64,000 bases of DNA. Origin: Alisma plantago-aquatica. Its lineage: Eukaryota; Streptophyta; Magnoliopsida; Alismatales; Alismataceae. A model generated the notes under the pieces. It was not told the DNA's origin, searched no databases, and was given only the letters and a program-made list of their open reading frames with translations. Below, in pieces: positions 10,808 through 21,388 of this stretch; the first letter of the stretch is position 1, and every line of letters begins with the position of its first letter. The stretch is taken from contig OY856413.1 of assembly GCA_963693085.1 (NCBI GenBank), positions 748,751,556 to 748,815,555 of the forward strand. The letters run 5' to 3'. Made by a program: the position numbers and the translations under genes.

Positions 10808-13800
10808 TTAACTAGAAGATAATGAAACATTATATCTGAAAATGATATTAATATTAAAAAAGCAAACATTTAGCATTTTATATAGTTCACATATAAAAAT
10901 GAAACATTGAAAAATGAAACATATAAAAAAATATAAACATGCATGCCTGTAAAATTGCGATCTTTTATCAATTAATAATCCTTCATTGTGATCTCCGCGC
11001 ACATATAAGTCATCATTAGCTTCAATATTTTGTGGAGTTGGCAACCCAACTGAGAATGGACTGGAGTCATCATACTTATCATAGTACTCTTCTTCATCTA
11101 TAGGATCTTCAATGAACTGTCTTTTACCATGAAGAACAACCGACCATTTATCATTTGTAGGATCATCGATATAAAATACTTGTTTTGCCTGTGATGCCAA
11201 TATGAATGGTTCACCCTTCTCGCCAATCTTTTCAAAGTTCGCTAAAGTGAAACCCAATTCATCCACTATAACTCCTTTGGTGTTATCAACCCAATTACAT
11301 TTGAAGAGCGGAATTATGAAATCTATGTAGTCAAACTCCCATATGTCTTCAATGACATCGTAATATGACATTTTAGCTTCACGTGGACTCTTATCCTTTA
11401 CACTTACCAATACATAGTCGACGCTTGAAGGGTGACCCCACTATTTTGGATGACACTCTTATCATCTTGGCACTTTGTGTAATATGTAAACCCATTAATG
11501 TCAAACCCTTCATAAGACATAACATTTGATTTTGGTTTAAAGGCAAGGCATTTGATAGTTTTCGTAATATCATCTGGTGTTTGAGATAGTTGATGTAAGA
11601 CTTTATCTTCAAACCACTTAGTAAAAGTCTTGTTATGATCTCTAGCAAGCCACATTGAACTGGCTTAAGGATGTTGTCTCTTAATGAAATTGGTATGTTC
11701 CTCGATATAAACACTCACTTCGTCCATGTTGTGTAAAATATACAAGTGACCTTGTTCCAACTGCACACGACTGATTACTTTCACCTGTGATCCCAAAATT
11801 CCTTTGCCCTCCTCAATATTCTTGTCATTAACGGGAGTGTCATTACCACTCAGAAAGTCATTGCAAAAATCCATAACCTCTCTCGCCACATAACCCTCAA
11901 TAATACTCCCTTCAGGCTGATAACGGTTTCGAACATCACCTTTAAAAACGCTCATGTATCGTTCAAAGGGATACATCCAATGTAAGAAAACTGGTCCCAA
12001 CATTTTCACTTTGCTGCACAGACTGTTGAAAAAGAAACAAAGTCTGGTGATTGCAAACCTTACATGCTTTGGCAATATAGATCGAATTGCCACGGGCAAT
12101 ATTTGTTGCATTAGAGTGTGACAATCATGAGATTTAAGACCTATCAACTTTAGATCTTTCATTGATGCCAATCTACAGATGTTGGATGAGTAACCCTGTG
12201 ACACCTTAACATTTGCCAAACATTCACAAAAAGCTTTCTTCTCCTTTCTAGACAACGTGTAACAAGTGGGAGGTAAGTATGTTCTTCTATTACCCATATT
12301 ATGTAATTCTGTTAATTCTGACCTTATTCGCATTTCACGTAGGTCCAATCTGGATTTTATCCCATCTTTAGTCTTACATGGTATATTCAACAGAGTACCA
12401 ATGACGCTATCACAAACATTTTTCTCAACGTGCATGACATCGATACAATGCCTGACTGTCAAAGAACTCCAATAAGGAAGATCCCAAAATATTGACTTGT
12501 TCTTGAATGAAGAATTATCACTCCGTGTGTCCATAGTACATTGTGATCTCTTACCAAATTCATTGACAATGTCTTTTACTCTTTCATAAATAACATCCAC
12601 TGGTATAGGTTTAGGTGCACTCCGTTCCTCATTCCATCCATCGAATGCTTTGTGCTTCCTACGATGCAGATGGAATTTTGAAAGAAACCTTCGATGAACA
12701 AGATATATAGTCTTGCCGCCATGTTTTAGTCTTATTGAATCAGTGTTCTCTTCACATATAGGACACGCTTTATCTCCTTTGACACTATATCCAGACAAAT
12801 TCCCGTATGCTTGAAAGTCATTAATAGTGCAGAACAACATAGCATGCAAAAGAAATGTCTCTCTTTGTGAAGCATCATAGGTCATCACACCTTCACCCCA
12901 GAGTTTCTTTAATTCATCAATCAGAGGTTCAAGATAAACATGGATATCATTTCCAGGTTGTTTAGGGCCCGATATCAACAACGACAACATAACATACTTA
13001 TTTTTCATACAAAGACAGGGAGGAAGATTGTATATAACAAGCATGACTGTCCAAGTGCTATGTTGGCTGCTCAATGTCCCGTACAGATTCATCCCATCTG
13101 TACAAAGCCCAAGTCTTAGATTCCTATCTTCTTCACCAAATTTGGGGTACAATAGATCAATCTTCTTCCACTGTGGGGAATCAGACGCATGTCGTAGGAT
13201 CCCATCATTATTTTTCTTAACATCTGCATGCCACCTCAAATTCTTCACATCTATCAGATTTGCAAACAAGCGTTGAAATCGTGATATTATAGGTAGATAC
13301 CACATCACCTTGGTAGGAGAACTAGTTTTGGACTCCCCCAAAGTCGTCAATTTATACTGTGACACACCACATTTTGGACAATCTTTCAAATCCACATAGT
13401 CCTTTTGAAATAATACATAATCATTCGGGCATGTGTGTATCTTCTTGGCCTCCATTCCCATTGGGCACAACAATTTCTTTACCTGGTATATTGAGATTGG
13501 CAGCTCATTTCCTTCAGGAAGCATTTCTTTCAACAAAGTCAACAATGAAGTGAACCTTTTGTCGCTACATCTATTGTTAGCTTTCAACTTATAAAATCTC
13601 AACACAACGCTAAGCTTTGTAGACTTAGTACAACCTGTGTATAATGGTATCTCAGCATCATGCACAATGTTTCTAAAGATGGGAGGTGGATCAGTGTGCT
13701 CTACCCCACAACTATCCAGCATCACATCAATGATGTCTACTGGAACTGGTTCGTTCACATCTACATCATCAGAGACAATTTCTTCTTCCACCCAAGCACT

Positions 13801-14067
13801 ACTATCGACATCCACTGGTTTCGTGTTTGAAATCTCTCCATGCCAGTGACATTCTGTATAGCCTTGTACAATCCTGTTGCACATGACATGACTTTTGATT
13901 TCGTCACCAGTGCTGACTTTCAATTTGTTACCGCAATGCCTACATGGACAGTAGAACCTATCTCCAGGTTGTTTCCTATGTTCGTCAGCAAATCTAATAA
14001 ACTGATCAAGACCAGATATAAACTCTGGGGTGCAGCAATTGCGAATGGACATCCATGATCTATCCAT
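10808..14067 (-). pseudogene. TNP2-type CACTA transposase, damaged
   Basis: The start MDRSWM at 14067 is the usual TNP2 start. Domains follow in order. A transposase-associated zinc-binding domain has CPCRHCGNK and H, C residues (residues about 15-75). The Transposase_21 core runs about 13330-12680, with LRLGLCTDGMNLYG and a CPICEENT motif. Next is a DUF4218-type region (about 12050-11850, HWMYPFERYMSVFK), then a DUF4216-type tail (about 11540-11120, YYDVIEDIWEFDY and FKCNWVD). There are two lesions: an in-frame TAA at about 11663-11665, where related proteins continue HP-ASS-WLA, and a one-base frameshift at about 11405-11412, just before VSVKDKSP. The overlapping TTGGTAAGTG looks like a splice donor, but coding sequence continues directly after it, so a frameshift is more likely. 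The C-terminal end past about 10940 is uncertain. As written the protein would lack its tail. Confidence 0.9.
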
Positions 14068-14183
14068 TCTATGATCAAAGAGAAAACAAGTATATATTAG
14101 GACAAGATTAGGGTCTAGGGTTAACAAATACATGTGATGCCATTCTTATATATAATAAATGTACATGTACCACCTATCCCATC

Positions 14184-14373
14184 CTTGAACACACAATCTC
14201 ACTAGTAAGTGTATAATGTGTATTGGGTTTTCAAGAAAATTTCGGCAGCATTTTCCCGCTATTCTCCAAGTACATATGTACTTAGAGAACAAATGGGGAA
14301 ATGCTACCGAAATTTTCTTGAAAACCCAATACACATTATACACTTACATCCTAAGTGAGATTAGGTGTTCAAG
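14184..14373. repeat. Fold-back (imperfect inverted repeat, about 95-bp arms)
   Basis: CTTGAACAC at 14184 pairs with GTGTTCAAG ending at 14373. Inside, AATCTCAC, AAGTGTATAATGTGTATTGG, TTTTCAAGAAAATTTCGG and AGCATTT all have their complements in order, with the turn at ACATATGT (about 14271-14278). It lies 5' of the transposase start. It could be a small MITE inserted in the CACTA element, or a structural part of its promoter; no target duplication was identified. Confidence 0.85.
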
Positions 14374-14375
14374 AA

Positions 14376-14427
14376 TAGTCCCAAACTGGGGACTATCCAA
14401 GATTTACTCCTAATGAGTAAATCTTGG
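14376..14427. repeat. Two adjacent small hairpins
   Basis: ATAGTCCC / GGGACTAT (14376-14396) with a short loop is followed at once by CCAAGATTTACTC / GAGTAAATCTTGG (14397-14427) with loop CTAAT. Both are perfect pairings and they sit directly beside the larger fold-back. Confidence 0.8.
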
Positions 14428-14599
14428 ACGGGTTTCTAGGCCAACAAATACATGTATGTTGTCATTCCAATACATGCAATCCTAGTTTCATGATTCATAT
14501 CCTAGGTTTCATGTAACATCATTTAATCTAGGTATCATATTCTATAACATTGATTTCAACATTTCGAGTGTCCATGCATGTTCATCATCTTGGATAGAT

Positions 14600-14757
14600 A
14601 TGTAAATGTTAGGGTTTCATCACAATTGATGTTAGGGTTTCATCACAATTTTAGGTATCATATAGAGTATGTACATGTTAGGGTTTCATCATGCAATAGG
14701 GATTTAGATGTTAGGGTTTCATCACAATTGATTTCATCACAATTTTAGGTATCATAT
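14600..14757. repeat. Short direct repeats with GTTAGGGTTTCATCACAATT
   Basis: About four full or partial copies of GTTAGGGTTTCATCACAATT and two of TTTTAGGTATCATATA. The TTAGGGTTT part resembles the plant telobox, a common promoter motif, but there is no telomere array. Confidence 0.7.
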
Positions 14758-14758
14758 A

Positions 14759-14888
14759 CCCTCTTTTCTTCCTTCTCCCTCCTTACCAACAGCAAGCACG
14801 GCCGTGTGGGCTGGCCACAGGCGTGGGTGTGGCCAGCCCACACGGCCGTGCTTGCTGTTGGTAAGGAGGGAGAAGGAAGAAAAGAGGG
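14759..14888. repeat. Perfect 60-bp inverted repeat with a 10-bp loop
   Basis: Arm 14759-14818 is the exact reverse complement of 14829-14888 (60 of 60 by my reading), separated by AGGCGTGGGT. The arm contains GCAAGCACGGCCGTGTGGGC and a CT-rich tract. A transcript would fold into a very stable hairpin. Perfect pairing in an element that otherwise shows decay suggests a recent origin or gene conversion. Confidence 0.95.
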
Positions 14889-15244
14889 GCGCCAAGGAGC
14901 AAGAAGAGGAGGTAGAAGGGTACCTGCAGGAGTAGCGAGTCGGTGGCTGGAGTAGCAAGGAGGCCGGCGGCGACCAGGAGCAGGAGACCGGCGACCAGGA
15001 GTAGGAGACTGGTGACCAGGGTGGAGACCAGGAGTAGGAGATTGACCGGTGAGTGGGCGGCGACCAGGGCAACCGACGGCAACGTCGACAAGGAGAGTAG
15101 CAATGAGCGGCGGCGGTGCGGGGGAGCAATGGCGGTAGGATCGACCAATGAAGCAGGTGCGGCGGCGGCGTCGTCGGGAGGAGAAAGACCAGGCACAGTC
15201 ATTTTCATGATGAAACAGAAGAAAGGGGAAGAGTCTCCTTCTCG
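14889..15244. other. GC-rich degenerate minisatellite, possible 5' leader
   Basis: Much more GC-rich than its surroundings, with imperfect repeats of GACCAGGAGCAGGAGACCGG (about 14970-15050). Open frames on both strands are low-complexity and have no domain. It may be the first exon or leader of the transposase transcript, or captured host DNA; I see no decisive evidence. Confidence 0.4.
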
Positions 15245-15732
15245 CGGGGACTATTAAGTTAGTTAAAGGCGTCGGTTATATTAAAAACCGACACCTAAAT
15301 AGAATAAGCGTTGGCTAAATATAACAACCGACGTCAATCAGACAATCCTTTACCCTAAATTTTTTGGCAGAGAGGGCGTGTGAACCCTTATCAGCGTCGG
15401 TTATTCCACGACAACCGACACCCATATGGTAAAAATTGCGTGCAATTTTTATCTTCTTTAGGCATCAGTTATTAGGTCAAACACCGACAATGTATGTTAC
15501 ACTTTGGGGGCAATTTTTTTCACTCGAAAAAATTGGATTTCGCAGGCTATTTTAGGCGTCAGTTTCTTTTCTTCAGCTGACGCTGAATAAAAAGCGATAC
15601 CCGTGTCTGGATGGTCTTCAAATATAGACGCCAATTTTCCTCAATAGCTGACGTGTAACGCTTATCAACGTCGATTTCATTAAATAACCGACGCCTCGAA
15701 AAGTGACGTTAAACGCTGTTTCTGTAGCAGTG
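15245..15732. repeat. CACTA right subterminal repeats and terminus
   Basis: GGCGTCGGTTAT, AACCGACACC, GCGTCGGTTATT, GGCGTCAGTT and AACCGACGCC boxes occur in both orientations up to the terminus TTTCTGTAGCAGTG at 15732. It mirrors the left end. Confidence 0.85.
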
Positions 15733-15924
15733 CTCGGAGATGAGAACCAATCTAATTGGGGAAGGCCATATACCAGAGGAGTTCTAAAGGTTTGTAAAGC
15801 TGAGGAATCTATAGAGTTGAAAGCCATTGCTGAAGCTCTAAAAACCATAGCTCATAAGTAATAAGTTCTTGAAACATCATTTGGGGAATATGATAGAAAG
15901 AAGAACTCCCAGGTTCAACAAGTT
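15733..15924 (+). pseudogene. gag of element A, middle segment
   Basis: Continues gag after the CACTA insertion. It aligns with the B sequence from LGAENQSNWG to the HQVKAV region, including EESMELKSIAEALKTIAHK-like sequence at about 15800-15860. An in-frame stop follows the AHK region at about 15859. The first three bases are the duplicated CTC. It ends at the copia insertion (AAAGT, 15925-15929). Confidence 0.85.
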
Positions 15925-15929
15925 AAAGT
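15925..15929. repeat. 5-bp target-site duplication (AAAGT), left copy
   Basis: AAAGT before the copia element; the second copy is at 25082-25086. Removing the element with one copy joins the gag segments of A. Confidence 0.9.
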
Positions 15930-16482
15930 TGTTGGGTTTTAGGGGAGACAGAGAAGGCAGCGGAAACAAAAAATTTCTCCCCCAACCCATACCGAGGAAA
16001 CGCGTCAACGTCTATATAATAGGAAAGGATGGTTTGTGGAATCATACCTTGTCCCAAGGCTTGCTCGGCGACAATACCTCGTGCAATGCGCGGTCTTCAA
16101 CTCCGGACTTCGACGGTGTCTGTGCAGCTCCTGGTCGCACCGGGACTAACAACTTCTACTCGAACCGGACTGTCGGATGACAGTTGTCCTCCTAAGTGGC
16201 AGTGTCCTCCCGCCTCTGTAGTAGTCCACACGGACCACCTGGAACTCCACACTCCTTGTCCCACAAGGAAGTGGAAGGAGTCACACCCTCCTGTTGACGT
16301 ACTAGTCGCCAACACGCTCTCCTGCCTCCTGTTGCAACTACAGTTGTCCTTCCCTTGCTGCACCTCCCTTTTGCGGGAAGCACTTGCTCGGGCTCTCTCA
16401 CGGTTACCAAAACCAGAGAGAACGACAACTTGCAGAGCAACTGGTTGCACTGAGCTGTACTTTGAGAAGCCCCCAATACCCC

Positions 16483-16490
16483 TATATATA
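16483..16490 (-). promoter_or_regulatory. TATA box of the copia LTR (left copy)
   Basis: TATATATA, self-complementary. In the minus direction it lies about 95 bp after the end of the palindrome array, a layout similar to the LTRs of A and B. The equivalent box in the transcribing 5' LTR is at 23389-23398. Confidence 0.55.
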
Positions 16491-16584
16491 GGAGAGTCAT
16501 GGGACAGGGTTCTCCATCCCGGGCAATGCGGGACTAATGCAGGAGTAGAAGGGTTTGAGAATTTTCCACAAAAAGCAACCGGTT

Positions 16585-16985
16585 CGCAACTTGAAATGAT
16601 CGGTTCACAACTGAACCGATCGGTTCGGCCATTGAGCCGATCGGTTGGACCTGAGCCGATCATTTGGGGCACTCCAACCGATCGGTTGGTGCCCTGAACC
16701 GATCGGTTCATGGTCCTAATCCGGCTCAAAAAGACTTTCCTTATTTCTTTCCCAATTGGTATCGAATCCCAATATTATTCCCAATCGAATTGGGCAATTT
16801 GAAACTAAAGGAAAATTCTTGCCGACATGACTTTTCCCAACTGATCCGTTGCACCAGTTGAGCCGATCGGTTCAACCCTTGAACCGGTCGTTTCAACCTG
16901 GGCATGAGCCGATCGACGTGGACACTCCAGCCGACCGGTTCAGCAACCTCAGCCGACCGGTTCATCACATGAACCGATCGGTTGG
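16585..16985. repeat. AACCGATCGGTT palindrome array in the copia LTR
   Basis: About a dozen copies of (A/G)(A/G)CCGATCGGTT or one-base variants in two clusters (16585-16710 and 16860-16985), with short varied spacers. The core CCGATCGG is a perfect palindrome. The cluster repeats in the other LTR (about 23490-23890), and related copies lie in the leader (22180-22390). Confidence 0.9.
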
Positions 16986-18150
16986 GAGCACAGGTTGGGC
17001 AAAATCAGTCAATTACGATTTCAATCAATCCGATACTCCAATCAATGCGTCCAACACCTTGAACCATACGATATTGAGCTATCGACTGATTGAGTGTTTA
17101 ATTGAACTACTAAACTCCTTTAGTAATCAATCTAAACATTGCTTTTGTGGACAAAACTCCTCTTCCAGGTTAAATCCTATGTGTGTGACCCTGCAGGTCC
17201 ATTTCACGTTGGCAGTGAAAGTCCATAACACTTATGACTTCACAAGCAAAGAGCGGTGCCTAGTCACACATCAGTGCTACCCAAGTGAAAGTAGAAAGTT
17301 GGAGAACAACTTTCATCCTACAATCTGTGAATGGTGTTACAACGAATGTATAATTCCTTTGTCATAGATATCCCGAATGAACTCGAGGCATGGAACAGTC
17401 ATCCTGTCAACATTCATTCACTTCCTTGATCTCAGAGTAGACTGGAAGAGATATGTATGACATCGGTATCATATACTGATTCACACATGCGTGCATGCCT
17501 TTCTCAATCCTACTCATCAAGTGGCCATGGATATCAAACTCCCTCAGGAGGGACAAATCCCATATCTATCACTCACCCCTCAAAAGCCCCATGTATCAAA
17601 GCCACCCAATCATCACCTTTATAACAACCCATGTTTCAGGACTGCGTTTGATGATGTCAAAGTGTGCCCAACGACAAGTCTAAGAATCACACTCACCACC
17701 ATCACTGTGAGTACTGACTGTGACTACCATCTCATGGTTCCATGTGTCAAACTCACAGTGGGTCTATCCGGTACCTTGTTCTCTAACAAGTACCTATGTG
17801 TTTGGTTTGATATCTCTATATCATGACTAATGAGATTCTGTCATCAACCAACACCACAATCTAGTCTTGTGTGTCATTGCTGTCTATCTACCTTCCACAA
17901 TGACATCCGACTAGGGACATAACAAGAATGTACAAACTCTTAGCATCCGTATGATCTCATCGTTCAGGTCATGAACCTGAAGGCATACGTCATTGAGTAC
18001 TGTCATTCTCTACACATTCAATCTGTTCTATCACTATCTCATATGACTGAACTAGAAAGAATTGGAAGCTCGCCTTTTATGTTTATCAAATCAATCTTAA
18101 TGTATCCCACCAATTATCACATGATTGGCTCTCAGGGATACATACCAACA

Positions 18151-18163
18151 GAGTCCCACTTGC
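18151..18163 (-). other. Polypurine tract of the copia element
   Basis: In the minus direction GCAAGTGGGACTC directly precedes the 3' LTR. It matches the AAGTGGGA-type tract usual in plant copia elements, the primer for plus-strand DNA synthesis. Confidence 0.75.
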
Positions 18164-20533
18164 ACTTCGAGCCAATCACCCATGAATCATATTCATAGTG
18201 ATCTTCAAACATGTCCCACATGTTACTGTGTTGTAGTGCCAACATAGTGAGTAATGGAAACACCTTGCCAAAGTCTGTATAAATTGCATGTCTCTCATCT
18301 CTTCGCTGTACGCCACACGTATGAGATGGAGTTTCTATAATATGCGATCTTTTATTCCATTTGCTAACCTTTAGCCACATTGCATGATCAAGGATTCCAG
18401 ACTTGTCATCAATGAGTGGAATATAAGTTCATCTCATGAACTTTCAGATCCATATAGTATCCACTGCTGTTCACTAACACATAGATACTCGGCATTTCCC
18501 TTTTAAATGGCTTTATTGGAACACTTCCAATTATCAACAAACATTTACTTTTATACATCTCATGTATATATATTGCAATTAATTTTCTGTCCTTGCGGAA
18601 GTTCGTATCAATGTAACTCTTTACATCGAACTCTTCTCCATAGAACTAGTGCTTCACAAGCACTTATCAAGTTCTCATGGTATTCCAGTAACACTTACTA
18701 GAAGCAGACAGACATCCACTCGTCATGTCACACATACGAGTTATCAGGATGAGCACATCATATTGCCATGTCCTACATACAAGATGATGAATGCATTTTA
18801 TTCTTGCCATGTCATACATGCAAGATAATGGGATGATTACATACATGATAGATCCATATCTATTCTTAGTGTTCCCATTCTTCATAAGAATTGTACACTT
18901 GGCCTTGGGATACTAATATCCATGTAACATGGACAATTTTTCTCCCACTGAATCTGTGCATACTGAACACTTCAGTACAGATTTCCAATGTATGCTTTCT
19001 CTTTCCAGGTCAAGAGATTTTCGAGAACTATCTCTATAGATTTCTATTCCTATCACATAGGAAACATCTCTATCTTCCTTAAAGATAATTTGCACTTTTG
19101 GATTTCCATTCTAGAACAATTCCATTTCACATCAATATGTGGAATGTGAATACGCTCCCATTAAATCACATATCACTTCTTTATCTTTGACATATCAGTC
19201 AAACCCTTTGACTATATTATCAAAATAAAGATCCAATTTTTAGTTGCTTGTACTCAATCAATCACATTGATTAGTCCATTGTAACTTATAGACTTCATTT
19301 GCATTAGTGGATTCATAAACCTTATAGGTTGTGTCACGTACACATCCTGGTTTTATTCCTCATAGGAATGCAGTTTTAGTATCCATATGCCAAATGTCTT
19401 AGTCATTAAGTTGCAATCAACAAGCATCATCCTTCTCAAAATGTTATCCATGTGTCTTAACACTTAAGACTCATTTGCACTTATGGATATAATCCAATGA
19501 GTGCTACCATCAAGGTCATACCTTATGGTTCACATGGATGTCATTTAGGATGTAAAGGTCATAAACCATAACTCAAGATTCGGTTCCTCATATTCATCTT
19601 GATAGTTGACTCATCACATGAACAACTCATCACATAGATAATTGAGGTGTATCTGTTAAAGATATAAGAACTCACAACCCTTGTGATTCTTAATTTCTTT
19701 TATTAGTATGGGGTATTCTTTTATTAAGAAGAATTCAGTTATTTGATAATCATTCTCTAACTCCTTAGAGTATGATTCCTTCTTGATTCAGACATCACCA
19801 TGCCTTAATCATGAGTTCACTATGATACACTATCATAATCACTCATAAGGATCTCAAACATTTGGTCCAAGTATTTAATTCATTGATCTCATTAAGAATT
19901 AATACTTTACCAAATTTGTACTTCATTTATGATAATCTTGAACATTTCAAGACATTCATATTGGTATTTCTCTAAACACCATTTGAAGTATTAGCATTTA
20001 TTCCAAAAGGTATGTAAATACATCACATGTATTATACCTAATAGGATAATCACTCTTCCACTACTTTAGTGAAGATTGATTAATCATGTCCAAGATATTC
20101 ATGTCCCTTACTGGTTCTCTAACCAAAAGAGTCTAGTTTTATCCATCACATGGAAACTAGAAATGAATTTCTCATGATTAATGCTAATTAAATTTTTTGA
20201 GTTATCTATAACTTTTAGGTATCGTCTTATCTTATGCATATCAAATATCACAAGATAAATAAGGCATTGCCACAAAGATCACATCTTTATAAATTGAAAC
20301 ATCTCTTTATTAATTGCTATCATTGTCATACAATATGCAAAAATAAAGTGTTTCTATCTATTGGCAAGTATGAAATAGCAGTTCATAACTGTATTACATG
20401 CCTTATTGGCTGAAAATAAACTAAAGTATTCCTATCTATAAAGGCAACACTTGCCCCAAGTAAGAATGCTTTACACTTTACATCTTGATATCATATATCT
20501 CAAAAGTGTTACAAGTTTACTTTCATGACACCT
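18164..20533 (-). pseudogene. Copia pol remnant (reverse transcriptase recognisable)
   Basis: No long open frame remains. Minus-strand reading of about 19420-19240 gives a DTKTAFL block, then DVYVTQP and NEVYKLQW, and at about 19220 a FDNIVKGFD block. The open frame 19095-18913 gives DVSYVIGIEIYRDSSRKSL. These correspond in order to copia reverse-transcriptase motifs (D-KTAFLNG, DVYM-QP-GF, V-KL, SYVLGI-I-RDR). Many stops and frameshifts separate them. Integrase and RNase H were not identified with confidence in the rest. This copy could not supply its own enzymes. Confidence 0.7.
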
Positions 20534-21388
20534 TTAAGTAGAGGTTTCAGTCGCCTCCTTCTTCTTTTGTTCTTCCAGGTAGAGAGGACAATTCCTTTTC
20601 CAATGTCCTGGCTTTTGACAATGGTGGCAATTTCCTTTCTTGGTCACGCCTCCCTTGGCCTTGAGAGCTGAAGATGGCTTGGACTCCTGGCTAGCTTCAG
20701 AACCTTTCTTAGCTTTGCCCTTGCCCTTGCGCTTGGACTTGCCTTTCTTGCTCGTGATCACCATCACAGACTTAGGCTTGTCCTTCTTCATCTGTAACTC
20801 GGCTGTCCTCAACATGCCCAACAACTCTGACAGTGGCCTATCAAAGTTGTTCATGTTGTAGTTCATCACAAACTGACTGTAAGATTCTGGCAACGATTGC
20901 AGTATCACGTCAGTAGCCAACTCTTGGCTCAGTGGAAATCCCAGTCTCTGCAGGTTCTCCACATACCCAATCATCTTGAGTGTGTGAGGACCAACTGGAT
21001 CTCCTTCTGTCATGACGCACTTGAACAACGCCCTAGAAACATTGTACCTCTCTTGCCGTGCATGATCTTCATACATGTTCCTGAGATGCAGAATCATCTC
21101 TATGACACCCATGTTCTCATGTTGCCTCTGCAACTCATGGTTCATTGAACATAGCATCAAGCACTTTGCATCAATGGCATCATTAGAATGCTTCTTGTAA
21201 GCATCCATTTCTGTCCTTGGTGCATTAGGAGCAGGTTCCTCTGGAATTGGAGTATCCAGGACATAGAGCTTACGCTCTTGAGTGAGAACAATTCTCAATG
21301 TCCGATACCAGTCGTGGAAGTTTGTCCCATTTAGCTTGTCCTTGTCAAGGACCGATCGCAAAGAAAAGTTGTTGTTGTTTGTTGCCAT
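20534..21388 (-). CDS. Copia gag (capsid/nucleocapsid)
   Basis: The start is chosen at MATNNNNFSL (about 21388), which is where plant copia gag proteins begin; an in-frame ATG 45 bases upstream is less likely. The product is about 284 residues and forms the virus-like particle. The UBN2-type gag domain covers most of the protein (LNGTNFHDWYRTLRIVL near the N-terminus, then LQSLPESYSQFVMNYNMNN in the middle). A Lys-rich stretch near residues 205-235 precedes a CX2CX4HX4C zinc knuckle with CHHCQKPGHWKRNC near residue 260. It ends with its own stop, so pol would have been expressed by another route or has been separated by decay. No internal stop was seen. Confidence 0.9.
   Translation of the reverse strand: MATNNNNFSLRSVLDKDKLNGTNFHDWYRTLRIVLTQERKLYVLDTPIPEEPAPNAPRTEMDAYKKHSNDAIDAKCLMLCSMNHELQRQHENMGVIEMILHLRNMYEDHARQERYNVSRALFKCVMTEGDPVGPHTLKMIGYVENLQRLGFPLSQELATDVILQSLPESYSQFVMNYNMNNFDRPLSELLGMLRTAELQMKKDKPKSVMVITSKKGKSKRKGKGKAKKGSEASQESKPSSALKAKGGVTKKGNCHHCQKPGHWKRNCPLYLEEQKKKEATETST

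Larger units (their letters stand above)
6571..15732 (-). mobile_element. CACTA (En/Spm) DNA transposon, 9.16 kb, two genes
   Basis: Both ends and the target duplication are present. The left end is CACTACTATAGATC and the right end, reverse-complemented, CACTGCTACAGAAAC. CTC is duplicated at 6568-6570 and 15733-15735. Subterminal regions are packed with GGCGTCGGTT / AACCGACGCC boxes in both orientations. Both genes are on the minus strand: a TNP2-type transposase (14067 down to about 10808) and a 13-exon second gene (10767 down to 7324). The element also contains a perfect 60-bp inverted repeat and a fold-back structure upstream of the transposase. The transposase gene is damaged, so the copy is probably not autonomous now, while the second gene reads through. 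Confidence 0.95.
15930..18150 (-). repeat. Copia element 3' LTR
   Basis: Runs from TGTTGGGTTTTAGGGG (plus reading) to ATACATACCAACA. It lacks about 25 bp present in the other LTR around 24587-24612. It contains the AACCGATCGGTT array (about 16585-16985) and a TATA-like box (16483-16490). Confidence 0.95.

Noticed and set aside
11404..11655. Separate small gene downstream of the transposase
   Set aside because: It is in the same frame as the transposase and continues its known sequence after a single stop; it is part of the same broken gene.
14752..15257. Overlapping frames of 104-141 codons in the GC-rich CACTA segment
   Set aside because: They are low-complexity translations of a minisatellite and the perfect inverted repeat; no codon or domain signal.
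16029..16729. 222- and 210-codon frames on both strands in the copia LTR (also at 22932-23637)
   Set aside because: They lie in LTR sequence over the CCGATCGG array, occur in overlapping antisense pairs and show no domain.
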